Below the pieces are notes generated by a model. That model was not told the origin of the DNA and did not search any database. It worked only from the letters and a program-made list of their open reading frames with translations. Source: Maribacter litoralis (GTDB taxonomy: Bacteria; Bacteroidota; Bacteroidia; Flavobacteriales; Flavobacteriaceae). Taken from it: a DNA stretch of 64,000 bases. The translations under genes and the position numbers were made by a program. How positions within the stretch are numbered: the stretch's first letter is position 1; each line of letters opens with the position of its first letter. Positions 53,372 through 63,049 of the stretch are shown piece by piece. The DNA lies in assembly GCF_003075045.1 (NCBI RefSeq), contig NZ_QCZD01000001.1, forward strand, positions 1,054,001-1,118,000, given 5' to 3'.

Positions 53372-53605
53372 TTAGACACCAACCTTCTGAAAAAACTCAC
53401 ATAACTTTAGATTTTTAGCTTCACAGATTTTGTTTAGAGTTTCAACAGGAATTCTATATCCATTTTTACTCTTTATTTTTCTAAAGGTACTTTCATCAAT
53501 ATTGTGATTATTTGCGAGAGAACTCTGGGATTGACCTTCATTTAACCATGGAAGCAACCACTCTCTAGGAATAAAATTGCAAATTTCCATTTTAATTTCA
53601 GACAT
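53372..53605 (-). CDS. Small XRE-type HTH protein
   Basis: The protein has 77 residues. The helix-turn-helix spans about residues 24-70: SQSSLANNHNIDESTFRKIK, then GYRIPVETLNKICEAKNLKL. The frame is intact and starts at an ATG within a degenerate region, just upstream of the AbiEii fragment on the same strand. It may once have regulated that toxin operon, but AbiE antitoxins are a different, larger family, so a separate mobile-element origin is as likely. Confidence 0.6.
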   Translation of the reverse strand: MSEIKMEICNFIPREWLLPWLNEGQSQSSLANNHNIDESTFRKIKSKNGYRIPVETLNKICEAKNLKLCEFFQKVGV

Positions 53606-53758
53606 ACTTGTAAAGAAAAGAGCTAGATGATAAAATTTCTCGGTCGAACGACCGTATTTTTAATAATTGTGTGAATATTTGGTGGCCTTTCCCAACAATG
53701 TAAAAAATTAATCATGAATGGTTTATAGAGAAACTTAAACTCATTTTTTACTAGAAAA

Positions 53759-54016
53759 TTAAAATTTATTATTAATATTTAAATTAGGGTTAATTTCTTC
53801 CAATCTTTTATAAAATTGCGATAGAGAAATTTTAAAATATTTACATAATTCAAAAATTGTGCTTGAAGAAGGATCATTTCGTGTAGTTTCTATTCTACCT
53901 ATGTGTATCCCTGTATCATCTTTAACATTTTGTTGTGTCAAACCTTCTATTGCTCTTAGTTCTTTCAAAACTATTGAAATACTAGTAAGAAGTTCTTTAT
54001 CGTTTATATTTTTCAT
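53759..54016 (-). CDS. XRE family transcriptional regulator
   Basis: I use the ATG at 54016 (MKNINDKELLTSISIVLKEL), giving 85 residues; the longer frame from 54055 adds a hydrophobic run unlike this family. The HTH is clear: LKELRAIEGLTQQNVKDDTG, IHIGRIETTRND, then STIFELCKYFKISLSQFY. Proteins like this control toxin-antitoxin, phage or conjugative modules. Nothing intact lies next to it to say which. Confidence 0.75.
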   Translation of the reverse strand: MKNINDKELLTSISIVLKELRAIEGLTQQNVKDDTGIHIGRIETTRNDPSSSTIFELCKYFKISLSQFYKRLEEINPNLNINNKF

Positions 54017-54782
54017 ACAGGACTCAAAATGAATCAGAAAAAAAACTACTAACAATCACATAAATGTGATTATTTTTTATATCTTAGATTAATCCAACTA
54101 ATAAAAGTTGGTATTTTTGCGATTCTTCGTATAGAAAATATTTGAAGTCATCGCTTGGAATCTCCGATAGAAAACTGGTAATTTTTGCAGGGAGATGATA
54201 AGTAGATTGGCTCACGACCCGGGCGTGAGCTCTCTTATCTCTGCACGGTATACCAGTACCTCTATCAGATAAGTTGAGTTTCACGCCCAACTTTTTCTTA
54301 GCGTTTCTTCTTTAGTTTTTCATGAATGTGTCGCCAAACCATCTGGGGAATCATGGCAAATCAATTATTTGGAAATTTAAAAGAAGTGCGAAAGCTATTA
54401 CGCGTTCCAACCTATGGAATGAAGTGTAGCTCATTTGATCGCTTGTTCCAAAAAAAGCCAAAAAACCCAGTCTAATTTTTACTTGGCTATAGTTTTGGGC
54501 TTACGATTCATCTTTTCCGGTTAACGAAAACCCTTTTCCCAAAGCTGATCAAAAAAATATTATGGCATCCGGCCATACATCGCAATTCTAGCCATCCACT
54601 TTAAAAAAATCCAGCATCCAAACCTATATGGAACTTGGACAGGACAATCCTTGCTTTACATCAACGCATCAGGCTTAGACGTAATTCAAAGGTAGGTTTC
54701 CTTGGAAAAATCAACCCTTCAATATCCCATTAAAGGCTGTTGACGGAACTTAAATCGATTGTATAACTCAACTATCTAAATT
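54017..54782. other. Degenerate stretch before the second susC
   Basis: One minus-strand frame (54084-54290, 68 codons) is open but unfamiliar, and I do not call it a gene. It covers a 7-base inverted repeat GCTCACG/CGTGAGC (54210-54230). Further on, short broken frames suggest decayed genes. Near the end, TTGACG (54740-54745), 16 bases and TATAAC (54762-54767) could be a promoter for susC, but this is not the usual Bacteroidota form. Confidence 0.5.
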
Positions 54783-57700
54783 ATGAAAAAAATACCAATT
54801 ATAAAGAATAGCTTCTTAACCTTCCTTACCGCATACTTGCTCTTATCCCCTTTTCTTAGCTTAAAAATGAAGGCGAAAACCCCTACCGAAAAGGAAGCCT
54901 ATAACGAGACCTATTATTTGCAGTCCACCATTTCAGGAACCGTTACCGATACCAACGGACTGCCCATCGCAGGAGTAACCATCCAAATTGGAGGAACGAA
55001 TGCTGGAACAATATCTGAATTTGATGGATCCTACAGTATCCAAGTAAACCTTGATGGCCTTCTAAACTTCTCGGCCATGGGCTTTAAGACCGAGTTTGTT
55101 TCCATAAATGGTCGACAGGAAATCAATGTTGTCATGGAGGAAGATGTTACCCAATTGGATGAAGTGGTCCTCAATGCAGGGTATTATACCGTGACCGAGA
55201 AAGAACGTACGGGGAGTATTGGCAAAGTAGGTGCCGAGGCACTGGAAAAGCAGCCGGTTTCAAACCCATTGGCAGCATTGCAAGGGCGATTGTCGGGGGT
55301 AGAAATCACACAGACCTCTGGAATCTCGGGAGCAGGCTTCGATATCAAAATCAGAGGTCGGAACAGTATACGGACACAGGGAAACGATCCGCTTTATGTG
55401 ATAGATGGAGTTCCCTATGCCTCTTCCAGTTTGGGGGAGGAAGCTGCATCCGGAATCTTGCCTGGGCTCGGTTTTAGTCCATTGAATACCATAAACCCAA
55501 TGGATATTGAGCGTATAGAAATCTTAAAGGATGCCGATGCCACAGCAATATATGGTTCAAGAGGTGCTAACGGTGTTGTTTTGATCACCACAAAAAGAGG
55601 GAACATGGAAGGGACAGAATTCAACCTTAACGTCCAATCAGGTTTAGGTACGGTATCCAGAACTATGGATTTGCTCAGTACAGCGGAATACTTGACCATG
55701 AGAAGGGAAGCCTTTTCCAATGATGGAACCGAACCCCTACCCTTCAATGCCTACGATGTAAATGGTACCTGGGATCTTGACCGACAAACAAATTGGCAAA
55801 AAGTACTTTTCGGTAAAACCTCTTATTTGAATAATTTCCAAGGATCGCTTTCTGGAGGTAATGGTCTGACCCGGTTTTTGGTAAGCGGTAATTTTCATAG
55901 GCAGACGAGTGTTTTCCCAGGGGATTTCAACAACAAAAAGATATCGGGTCTGGCCAATATTGGGCATACCTCCCAAGATAAAAAATTGACCGTGCAGTTT
56001 TCTACTAATTTTACGTGGAACGAGAATGACCTTCCATCGGACGATATTACGTTTTCGGCACTCAGCTTGGCGCCCAATGCACCGAGATTGTACAACGAAG
56101 ACGGAACCCTCAACTGGGAAAACTCGACGTGGCGGAATCCATTGTACAGATTACAGGGGATATATCGTACAAATGCTTCAACACTAATCACTAACGGGGT
56201 TTTTGACTATACTTTACTTCAACATCTACAATTAAAACTTAACCTTGGCTATACGGAGAGCCATTTAAGGGAAATCAAGACTATTCCCTCAACGATTTAC
56301 GATCCCGCCTTTGGAATTGGCAGTGCATCTTCCGCTGCCATCTATAACACAGGATCTAGGACCTCTTGGATATTGGAACCTCAATTAAATTATAGCATCG
56401 AATTTGGAAAAACCAGCATAGAAACATTGGCAGGACTTTCCTACCAAAATCAGAACACTGGTCGATTCTCACAATTAGGATTTGGTTTTGCCAATAACAA
56501 TTTCATAGAAAGCGTCTCTGCTGCCTCGAATACCTTTGCCTTAACGGATAGTGACAATCAGTATCGTTATCAAGCCATTTTTGGACGCGTCAATATCAAT
56601 CATCGGGGTAAATATATCTTAAATGTAACAGGAAGAAGGGATGGATCCAGCCGATTTGGGCCGAATAGGCGATTCTCTAATTTCGGAGCCATTGGAGCTG
56701 CATGGAATTTTTCGGAGGAAGATTTCATTAAAAATTCAAATACTTGGTTGAATTATGGAAAACTAAGGGGAAGTTATGGTACCTCGGGCAACGACCAAAT
56801 AGGCGACTATCAATATCTGGACACTTATTCTTTTGGAGGAGTACACTATCAAAATGTAGTCGGGATATTTCCGACGCGATTGTTCAATCCGGATTTTAGT
56901 TGGGAATCGAATAAAAAATTGGAACTGGCATTGGAACTTGGACTTTTCATGGACCGCGTGCGTATCAACGGTAATTATTATCAAAACCGATCCTCCAACC
57001 AATTGGTGGGCATACCCATACCGAGTACTACAGGTTTCAATTCCGTTAACGCAAACCTAGAGGCTACCGTCGAGAACAAAGGTTGGGAAATTGGGCTGAA
57101 CACCCTAAATATCAGGACTCAAAATTTCGCCTGGGAAACTTCTATTAATTTCACTATTCCCAAGAACCGACTGGTTTCTTTTCCCAATCTCGAAGGTTCT
57201 ACCTATTCGAATTCGTTGGTGGTCGGTGAACCAGTGAACATCGCCAAAGTGTACCAATTGAACAGGGTAGATCCCACATCCGGATTATATGAATTCGAGG
57301 ACTTCAACAATGATGGTATTATATCCCCTGAAGATGATCAGCAGGTAGTCAAGAGTCTTGATCCTGAATATTTTGGAGGTTTCAATAATAGGTTCACGTT
57401 AGGAAAATTTGAAATGGATGTGCTCTTTCAATTTAGCAAACAGTTAGGACGTAACTACTGGTCTACGGGAGGAACAATACCGGGAGGGCTATCAAATCAA
57501 CCGACCGAGGTCCTTCAAAGATGGTCCGCACAAGGTGATCAGCGCTACATACAGCGATTTACGACCGGACAGTCATTCGATGAAAATCAAGCTTTTCAAC
57601 AGTTTACACAAAGTGACACTTCGATTTCGGATGCCTCATTTTTACGTTTAAAAACACTTTCGATGACCTATGCCCTTATGCAGAAAGATACCCACGGCTA

Positions 57701-57836
57701 TGACTGCCAACTTTATTTACAAGGTCAAAACCTATTGACCTTTACCCATTACCTAGGGCTGGACCCGGAAACAAGAAACAGTGCTACCGTGCCTCCACTG
57801 CGTATCATCAGCTTGGGAACGCGATTAACCTTTTAA
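54783..57836 (+). CDS. SusC/RagA-type TonB-linked outer-membrane transporter (second locus)
   Basis: The protein has 1017 residues: a signal peptide, a carboxypeptidase-like domain (ISGTVTDTNGLPIAGVTIQI, SEFDGSYSIQV; about 50-125), LDEVVLNAGYYTVTEKERTG as the TonB-linked region, a plug (LQGRLSGVEITQTSGISGAG, IRGRNSIRTQGNDPLYVIDG, AIYGSRGANGVVLITTKRGN) and a barrel ending SLGTRLTF. It clusters with a protease rather than glycosidases: SusD follows by 9 bases and a metzincin overlaps SusD. That context favours uptake of peptides or protein fragments over sugars, which is inference. Codon use looks richer in G and C than in the first locus. Confidence 0.94.
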   Translation: MKKIPIIKNSFLTFLTAYLLLSPFLSLKMKAKTPTEKEAYNETYYLQSTISGTVTDTNGLPIAGVTIQIGGTNAGTISEFDGSYSIQVNLDGLLNFSAMGFKTEFVSINGRQEINVVMEEDVTQLDEVVLNAGYYTVTEKERTGSIGKVGAEALEKQPVSNPLAALQGRLSGVEITQTSGISGAGFDIKIRGRNSIRTQGNDPLYVIDGVPYASSSLGEEAASGILPGLGFSPLNTINPMDIERIEILKDADATAIYGSRGANGVVLITTKRGNMEGTEFNLNVQSGLGTVSRTMDLLSTAEYLTMRREAFSNDGTEPLPFNAYDVNGTWDLDRQTNWQKVLFGKTSYLNNFQGSLSGGNGLTRFLVSGNFHRQTSVFPGDFNNKKISGLANIGHTSQDKKLTVQFSTNFTWNENDLPSDDITFSALSLAPNAPRLYNEDGTLNWENSTWRNPLYRLQGIYRTNASTLITNGVFDYTLLQHLQLKLNLGYTESHLREIKTIPSTIYDPAFGIGSASSAAIYNTGSRTSWILEPQLNYSIEFGKTSIETLAGLSYQNQNTGRFSQLGFGFANNNFIESVSAASNTFALTDSDNQYRYQAIFGRVNINHRGKYILNVTGRRDGSSRFGPNRRFSNFGAIGAAWNFSEEDFIKNSNTWLNYGKLRGSYGTSGNDQIGDYQYLDTYSFGGVHYQNVVGIFPTRLFNPDFSWESNKKLELALELGLFMDRVRINGNYYQNRSSNQLVGIPIPSTTGFNSVNANLEATVENKGWEIGLNTLNIRTQNFAWETSINFTIPKNRLVSFPNLEGSTYSNSLVVGEPVNIAKVYQLNRVDPTSGLYEFEDFNNDGIISPEDDQQVVKSLDPEYFGGFNNRFTLGKFEMDVLFQFSKQLGRNYWSTGGTIPGGLSNQPTEVLQRWSAQGDQRYIQRFTTGQSFDENQAFQQFTQSDTSISDASFLRLKTLSMTYALMQKDTHGYDCQLYLQGQNLLTFTHYLGLDPETRNSATVPPLRIISLGTRLTF

Positions 57837-57845
57837 AAAGATAAC

Positions 57846-59255
57846 ATGAAAAATAAAACTTTAAATGCTAACAATTTGAGATTACCTAAACGAATATTCT
57901 TTTTGAGCCTAATTGTACTGATGTGTATGATCGCCTGTGAGGATTTTGTGGATATCGAACCACCCACCAATCAGTTGACAGGGCAATTGGTGTTTGAGGA
58001 TCCCGCAACGGTCGATGCGGCATTTGCACATATTTATGGTCAATTACGTAATCAAGCCTTTTCGACGGGAAGTATTTCAGGAACATCATACCTAATGTCG
58101 CATTACGCGGATGAACTTGAACTGTTCAGCAATGATCTACCCAGTGTTCAAGGATTTACCAATAGTCGTGTTCCGGCCTCGGACAGTTCGGTCGCCGTTT
58201 TATGGAATACGGCGTTTGAATTGATCTATGCCACGAACAGTATTATTGAAGGGGTCGAAAAGTCTAACGTACTGTCAAATCAAGATAAGGACCGGTTTCT
58301 TGGGGAAGCTTATTTTCTAAGGGCTTATATCCATTTTAACTTGACCAATTTATTTGGGAATATCCCATATATTGTGACAACGGACTACAGAATCAATAGC
58401 GAAACAACTCGATTGGAAAACTCGGTGGTGTTCCCATTAATCGAGAGCGACTTGCTCAAGGCTAAAGCCCTGCTTTCAAATTCTGAGGGGACAATTGGCT
58501 CTTACCGCCCCAACCATTCCATTAATAGTGCTTTCTTGGCTCGGGTTTACTTATATCAAGAGCAGTGGTCAAAAGCTATGAATGAAGCTACGGAGGTGCT
58601 GGACGGTGGCTCCTACTCCTTAACTGACAATCTTGACATCGTCTTCAAAAAAGACAGTCCCGAAACCTTATGGCAATTGGATTCAGGCATTCCCGGAAAC
58701 AATACTGAGGAGGCTTCCACCTTTGTATTCACAAGTGGGCCACCACCCAATTCAACCCTATCAACCCAATTAAGTAATGGCTTCGAGGCTGGCGATGCAC
58801 GGTTTATAGCTTGGGTCGGAACAGTTTCGGACGGATACAACACGTGGTACTTCCCGAATAAATATCAACGTAATACACCTACGGCAGATACGGAAGAAAA
58901 TTCCATTTTAATTCGTTTACCGGAACTGTATTTGATTGCAGCAGAGGCACATGCCCATCTAGGAAATATAGGACTGTCCTTGGACTATATTAATGCAATA
59001 AGGAACAGGGGCGCATTGCCGTCAATCTCAACAAGCGATCCGAATGAATTATTGGATGCCATTTTTCAAGAACGAAAAGCCGAATTCTTTACGGAACAGG
59101 GACATCGCTTCTTTGATTTAAAACGAACTGGAAGGGCCACGCCTATTTTATCACCTATCAAACCGGATTGGAAAAGTAGTTCACTGGTTCTTCCAATTCC
59201 ACAGTCAGAGTTATTGTTAAACCCTAATCTCGGACCTCAGAATGAAGGGTATTGA
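57846..59255 (+). CDS. SusD/RagB-type substrate-binding lipoprotein (second locus)
   Basis: The protein has 469 residues with a lipobox (VLMCMIAC) and EDFVDIEPP after it. The SusD pattern is clear: DRFLGEAYFLRAYIHFNLTNLFGNIPYIVT, the RPNHSINSAFLARVYLYQEQW repeat, and late ILIRLPELYLIAAEAHAHLG, QERKAEFFTEQGHRFFDLKR, LVLPIPQSELLLNPNLGPQN. It caps the SusC transporter just upstream. The start of the protease gene lies within its last 14 bases, so the two are translationally coupled. Confidence 0.95.
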   Translation: MKNKTLNANNLRLPKRIFFLSLIVLMCMIACEDFVDIEPPTNQLTGQLVFEDPATVDAAFAHIYGQLRNQAFSTGSISGTSYLMSHYADELELFSNDLPSVQGFTNSRVPASDSSVAVLWNTAFELIYATNSIIEGVEKSNVLSNQDKDRFLGEAYFLRAYIHFNLTNLFGNIPYIVTTDYRINSETTRLENSVVFPLIESDLLKAKALLSNSEGTIGSYRPNHSINSAFLARVYLYQEQWSKAMNEATEVLDGGSYSLTDNLDIVFKKDSPETLWQLDSGIPGNNTEEASTFVFTSGPPPNSTLSTQLSNGFEAGDARFIAWVGTVSDGYNTWYFPNKYQRNTPTADTEENSILIRLPELYLIAAEAHAHLGNIGLSLDYINAIRNRGALPSISTSDPNELLDAIFQERKAEFFTEQGHRFFDLKRTGRATPILSPIKPDWKSSSLVLPIPQSELLLNPNLGPQNEGY

Positions 59256-61557
59256 TTTATTTTTTTGGGTTAGCTCCATTGTTCGAGAAAAGTCTGGTAG
59301 ACGTTGTTCGAGATTAGTTCCCCTCCTATGTCTAACCATTCTTTTCTTAACGGTCTGCCCGCTAAATGGGCAGACCAACAATGGTATAGGAGCATATCTG
59401 GAAAATGATAAGCTCTATTTGGAACTTGATAAAAGCATCATTGACAAACCCATATTATTCGTACGGCACCATATGGATCAGTTACATGTTAAATGGTCCC
59501 ATATCGGAAACCAAGTGGTACTCTCACAACAAATGGCAAAATCAGTCATGGGTGAGTTGATACCAATAGATGGCGATTATACCATAGAAGAACGTGTTCT
59601 CGGAAAATTTCCTTTAATCACTGAAAAAAGTAAGGATGATCAACTGGTAATCGATGCTACGAACCTAGTACTGAATTTGGAAATCAAATGGTTCCGATTT
59701 TATTCACAAGAAACCATACTGCGAGATCTTTCATTTGTCAAAAGTGTCGAATTTATGGACGGGGAGACCATTATCAGAACGAGTCAGACCCTTATATCCG
59801 GGGATAGTCCAAGGTCCATTTCCGTCGATTATAGCTTTTATACTCTGCCGGATCCAATGCGAGGCAGATTGTTCGACCATAGAATGGGATATATGTTGGA
59901 CGTTAACTGGAGCATTCGAAGAAATGGAAATTATAAGGCGACTATTTCAAGATGGCGGTTGGAAAAAAAATACCCCGAGCAAACAATAAGTGAACCGATA
60001 AAGCCCATTATATTTTATTTCGATCCATCCATACCGGACAAATGGAAAGGGTACCTTAGGGCAGGGATAATGGAATGGTCACCAGCATTTGAAGCCGCCG
60101 GGTTCAAAAATGCCATTGAAGTTAAAGAACTACCTGATTCCATATCGAGTGAGAACAGTGTCAACTATTCCCTGATTCGGTGGGCCAATTATTCGGGAAT
60201 CAGGAGCGCGGAGATGGAATCCGGCTCTTCAGTTCGCCTTGTTACCGATCATCGGTCCGGGGAAATTCTTAAGGCTGATATATTGATAAGTAGCTCTTTG
60301 CAAAGTCTTAGCGACGAATATTTGGTGCGCTGTGCACCCTTGGACCTTAGAACCTTGAACTATCCATTTTCAGATGACCTTGTGGGAGACCTCATTCAGT
60401 CCGTTACCGCACATGAGGCAGGCCATGCCTTTGGTATTATGGATGCAAATTTTGGGGAATTTGCTTATCCGGTCGATAAAATGGGGGATGTCGATTGGCT
60501 CAGGGAAATGGGGCATACCCCAAGCGTAATGACCTATGCACGTCATAATTATATTGCACAGCCGGAAGATCATGTTCCGCCTTCGCTTCTTGTCCAGAAA
60601 GTTGGACCTATGGATATTCACCATATAAAATGGGGCTATACCATGTTACTCGGCGCAAAACATCTTGATGATGAACTCCCCTTCTTGGATGCCATGATAA
60701 GGGAGAAAGACAGCATTGCCTGGTTCCGCTTTAATTCGGACAACTATGGAAAAATCGGTCCAGGAAATACGAATGAAGTTGTTGATAATAACGATCCGGT
60801 CAGGAGTACCGAATTGGGTCTTAAAAATATCAAAAAGGTCTTGGAGCTATTACCTGCATTGAATAGGGACAAACGTGATGATGACCTATTGGATAGGCTA
60901 TATGACAAGACTTTGGAACTATGGCTCGATGAAATGAAGCACGTCACATCCTTAATCGGGGGGGTTACCGTTTATAATAAGGCTGGATTTCAAAAGGGAG
61001 ATGTTTTTGAACCTACGCCCATCGATGAACAAAGAAGAGCGTTGAAATTTTTGATTGAAAATGCTTTTTTAGTACCGGATTGGCTGAGTAGCCCAAGTTT
61101 TGTGAATAGACTTTCCTATTCCACAGGTTCGGACATACTCATGATCCATCAAATCAATTTATTATCGGATGTGTTGAACGTGCAAAGAATGCGAAGGTTG
61201 GAATTTATGGAAAAGCGACCGGAATATCGAAATTTTATAGCACCACTCCTAGCGGAACTACAAGCTGGCCTTTTCCATGAATTACATGAAAAGGAAATCC
61301 AAATATCAAAACGTCGACAAGAGTTGCAGTTGGAATATATCACGTTATTGATAAATCACTTGAAATCGGAGACAAATTATGATAATATAAAAGTGCTACA
61401 ATTAGGACGTAGCACAAGCCAGTCTCTCAAAAGTACTTACGCCGAAAATTTGCGGGACCTTGCGAAACAAATTCAATCTGCGCTAAAGAAAATCGAAGGT
61501 GGTAATAACAAGGAACATTTAAAAATATGTCTAATGAAAATCGATCCTGATTTATAG
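59242..61557 (+). CDS. Zinc-dependent metalloprotease (metzincin-like, Bacteroidota type)
   Basis: The protein has 771 residues with a long signal peptide (ends CPLNGQ). The zinc site reads TAHEAGHAFGIMD (His near 390): HExxHxxG with Asp in the third-ligand place, followed about 30 residues later by SVMTYARHN, the Met-turn. The preceding segment FYFDPSIPDKWKGYLRAGIM matches the family of exported zinc-dependent metalloproteases with DUF5117- and DUF4953-type regions. The helical last ~150 residues (KEIQISKRRQELQLEYITLL) are of unknown role. Coupled to SusD, it probably trims protein substrates before or during import. Confidence 0.88.
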   Translation: MKGIDLFFWVSSIVREKSGRRCSRLVPLLCLTILFLTVCPLNGQTNNGIGAYLENDKLYLELDKSIIDKPILFVRHHMDQLHVKWSHIGNQVVLSQQMAKSVMGELIPIDGDYTIEERVLGKFPLITEKSKDDQLVIDATNLVLNLEIKWFRFYSQETILRDLSFVKSVEFMDGETIIRTSQTLISGDSPRSISVDYSFYTLPDPMRGRLFDHRMGYMLDVNWSIRRNGNYKATISRWRLEKKYPEQTISEPIKPIIFYFDPSIPDKWKGYLRAGIMEWSPAFEAAGFKNAIEVKELPDSISSENSVNYSLIRWANYSGIRSAEMESGSSVRLVTDHRSGEILKADILISSSLQSLSDEYLVRCAPLDLRTLNYPFSDDLVGDLIQSVTAHEAGHAFGIMDANFGEFAYPVDKMGDVDWLREMGHTPSVMTYARHNYIAQPEDHVPPSLLVQKVGPMDIHHIKWGYTMLLGAKHLDDELPFLDAMIREKDSIAWFRFNSDNYGKIGPGNTNEVVDNNDPVRSTELGLKNIKKVLELLPALNRDKRDDDLLDRLYDKTLELWLDEMKHVTSLIGGVTVYNKAGFQKGDVFEPTPIDEQRRALKFLIENAFLVPDWLSSPSFVNRLSYSTGSDILMIHQINLLSDVLNVQRMRRLEFMEKRPEYRNFIAPLLAELQAGLFHELHEKEIQISKRRQELQLEYITLLINHLKSETNYDNIKVLQLGRSTSQSLKSTYAENLRDLAKQIQSALKKIEGGNNKEHLKICLMKIDPDL

Positions 61558-61573
61558 CGGATTGTACAAAAAT

Positions 61574-61603
61574 AAAAAGGGAGTCAATTGACTCCCTTTT
61601 TTT
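61574..61603. terminator. Bidirectional intrinsic terminator between convergent operons
   Basis: AAAAAGGGAGTCAATTGACTCCCTTTTT is an exact palindrome with A and T tails. It lies 16 bases after the metalloprotease stop and 10 bases from the stop of the DUF6520-like gene on the other strand. Confidence 0.9.
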
Positions 61604-61613
61604 GATTGGACCT

Positions 61614-61877
61614 TTATGGTCTTTTCAATTGTATCAGGCAATTGGTGCCTGCTTGAAAAACAGTCTGTCCATTATATTGGCAGACCTTTCGTCCTGAGGT
61701 ATCACATCCAGATACTGAAATTGGTTCACATGGATTGGAAGCATTCAGGTAATATTCCCCTGCAATCGCATTATTCTCGTCAAGAAGTTTGTTATCCTTA
61801 ACGGTAAAGGCACTTGCAGTCATTGCGAATACAATGGCGAGCGCCGGAATCAGAAATTTGAACTTTTGCTTTTTCAT
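61614..61877 (-). CDS. Small secreted four-cysteine protein (DUF6520-like)
   Basis: The protein has 87 residues. KKQKFKFLIPALAIVFAMTA is a signal peptide cleaved after ASA (residue 23). The mature ~64 residues hold four cysteines at 50, 58, 66 and 80, in a pattern NPC-x7-C-x7-C-x13-C, with few charged residues. This resembles the DUF6520 family, small exported Bacteroidota proteins of unknown role. It is the last gene of the minus set with the MauE-like and 352-residue proteins. Two disulfides are possible, and a peptide-like or surface role is inferred. No RiPP-type leader or modifying enzyme is visible. Confidence 0.75.
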   Translation of the reverse strand: MKKQKFKFLIPALAIVFAMTASAFTVKDNKLLDENNAIAGEYYLNASNPCEPISVSGCDTSGRKVCQYNGQTVFQAGTNCLIQLKRP

Positions 61878-61990
61878 GATATAAAAATTTAAATGATGAT
61901 CTACTCTATTAACGGGTTTTCGATCTTGCCCCGCTACCGGCCGGTAGTTTTATAAATGGTTTCCCAGTATTATTTAGCAAACTGAATTAT

Positions 61991-63049
61991 TCAGTTATCA
62001 CTATTCCGAATTTCATAGGTGGATAGGCGGTTTCCGACCAAAACATACAGGGTATTATTGCTTACCTTGATTTCATTGATATTTTCGCTTCTTTCCTTAT
62101 ATAGATAAAAACTATATCCATAAATGTCATTTTTCCAATTATAGACATCAATAATGGATGCTTGGTCAAGCATGTTATCATCCTCGTATTTTCCTAAACG
62201 GTTGGAGTTGGTATAAATCAACTCTCCGTCCAAAGAGGAATTATTGTTTACGATTAATGGAGGCGCTTGCATTTCCGTGACTGCACCTTGCTTGCTAGGG
62301 GCGACTTGGAGGTGTGCTTTATGTACGGTATCCAAGGTTTGTTGACGCTTCAGTACCGTTAAATCACTATCCATGATGATATACTCGTTACGATAATAAT
62401 AGACATAGCTTAAAAGATTAGGTTCAGTAGAATAAGTCAATATACCATCTACATCGAATACCCCATCTATTTGTTTTTCTAGAATTCCATGCTTTAATGA
62501 TACGGAGGTCGACGTGTCCTTATCTATGATTCCCAATATTGTACTGTGGGAATTTCCATCAAACGACCTTATAATAAGACGTTGGCTATCCACCGGTATC
62601 GCCACATCAAAAAAAGCGGAATCCAGCGACCAGGGCCTAGCAATCCATTCGTTGATCCTCCCTCGAAAAATACACGGTACGGTACCATCCAGCATAAAAA
62701 AGTATGGTGGATATAGCCTAAACTTTATGTTTCGAAAAGGAAGATTACTTTCTTTTATATCAATTTTGAATTGAGCGGTGTCCTTGGATGAGAGGTTTAT
62801 TTTTAGTAAATAAAGGGGCGTAGTAGGATTTCCTAAATAGAGTATACCCCTATCAAGGCCAGCGATATAATACGAATTATGACCAAGTTCAAAGTCCCTT
62901 TTTTTTAAAATTGGATGTGGGGGAAACCTTCTCGTAAACGCATTGTTACGATGAACTTCCTTCTCGGACAATAGGAACAAAAGAACTACCGACCCTATTG
63001 CCAAACATACAACACCGATTATTTTTTTATATCCCGCAATTCTTTTCAT
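61991..63049 (-). CDS. Exported 352-residue protein, probably beta-propeller-like
   Basis: An N-terminal membrane segment (IIGVVCLAIGSVVLLFLLSE) is followed by ~320 residues rich in beta strands. Repeated strand-turn units such as GILYLGNPTTPLYLLKINLS, YFFMLDGTVPCIFRGRINEW, DSQRLIIRSFDG and NNTLYVLVGNRLSTYEIR suggest a propeller, without conserved catalytic residues that I can see. I do not recognise a named family. It overlaps the MauE-like gene upstream by four bases (ATGA), so translation is coupled. Six-bladed propellers often accompany small exported proteins in Bacteroidota, which fits the next gene. Confidence 0.7.
   Translation of the reverse strand: MKRIAGYKKIIGVVCLAIGSVVLLFLLSEKEVHRNNAFTRRFPPHPILKKRDFELGHNSYYIAGLDRGILYLGNPTTPLYLLKINLSSKDTAQFKIDIKESNLPFRNIKFRLYPPYFFMLDGTVPCIFRGRINEWIARPWSLDSAFFDVAIPVDSQRLIIRSFDGNSHSTILGIIDKDTSTSVSLKHGILEKQIDGVFDVDGILTYSTEPNLLSYVYYYRNEYIIMDSDLTVLKRQQTLDTVHKAHLQVAPSKQGAVTEMQAPPLIVNNNSSLDGELIYTNSNRLGKYEDDNMLDQASIIDVYNWKNDIYGYSFYLYKERSENINEIKVSNNTLYVLVGNRLSTYEIRNSDN

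Noticed and set aside
54084-54290. 68-codon minus-strand frame covering the GCTCACG/CGTGAGC inverted repeat
   Set aside because: No recognisable motif, no plausible leader, and surrounding DNA is degenerate; it could be chance.
54740-54767. Sigma-70-like TTGACG-N16-TATAAC before the second susC
   Set aside because: Bacteroidota main sigma factors use a different -7 box, and the implied leader is very short; mentioned only as a possibility.
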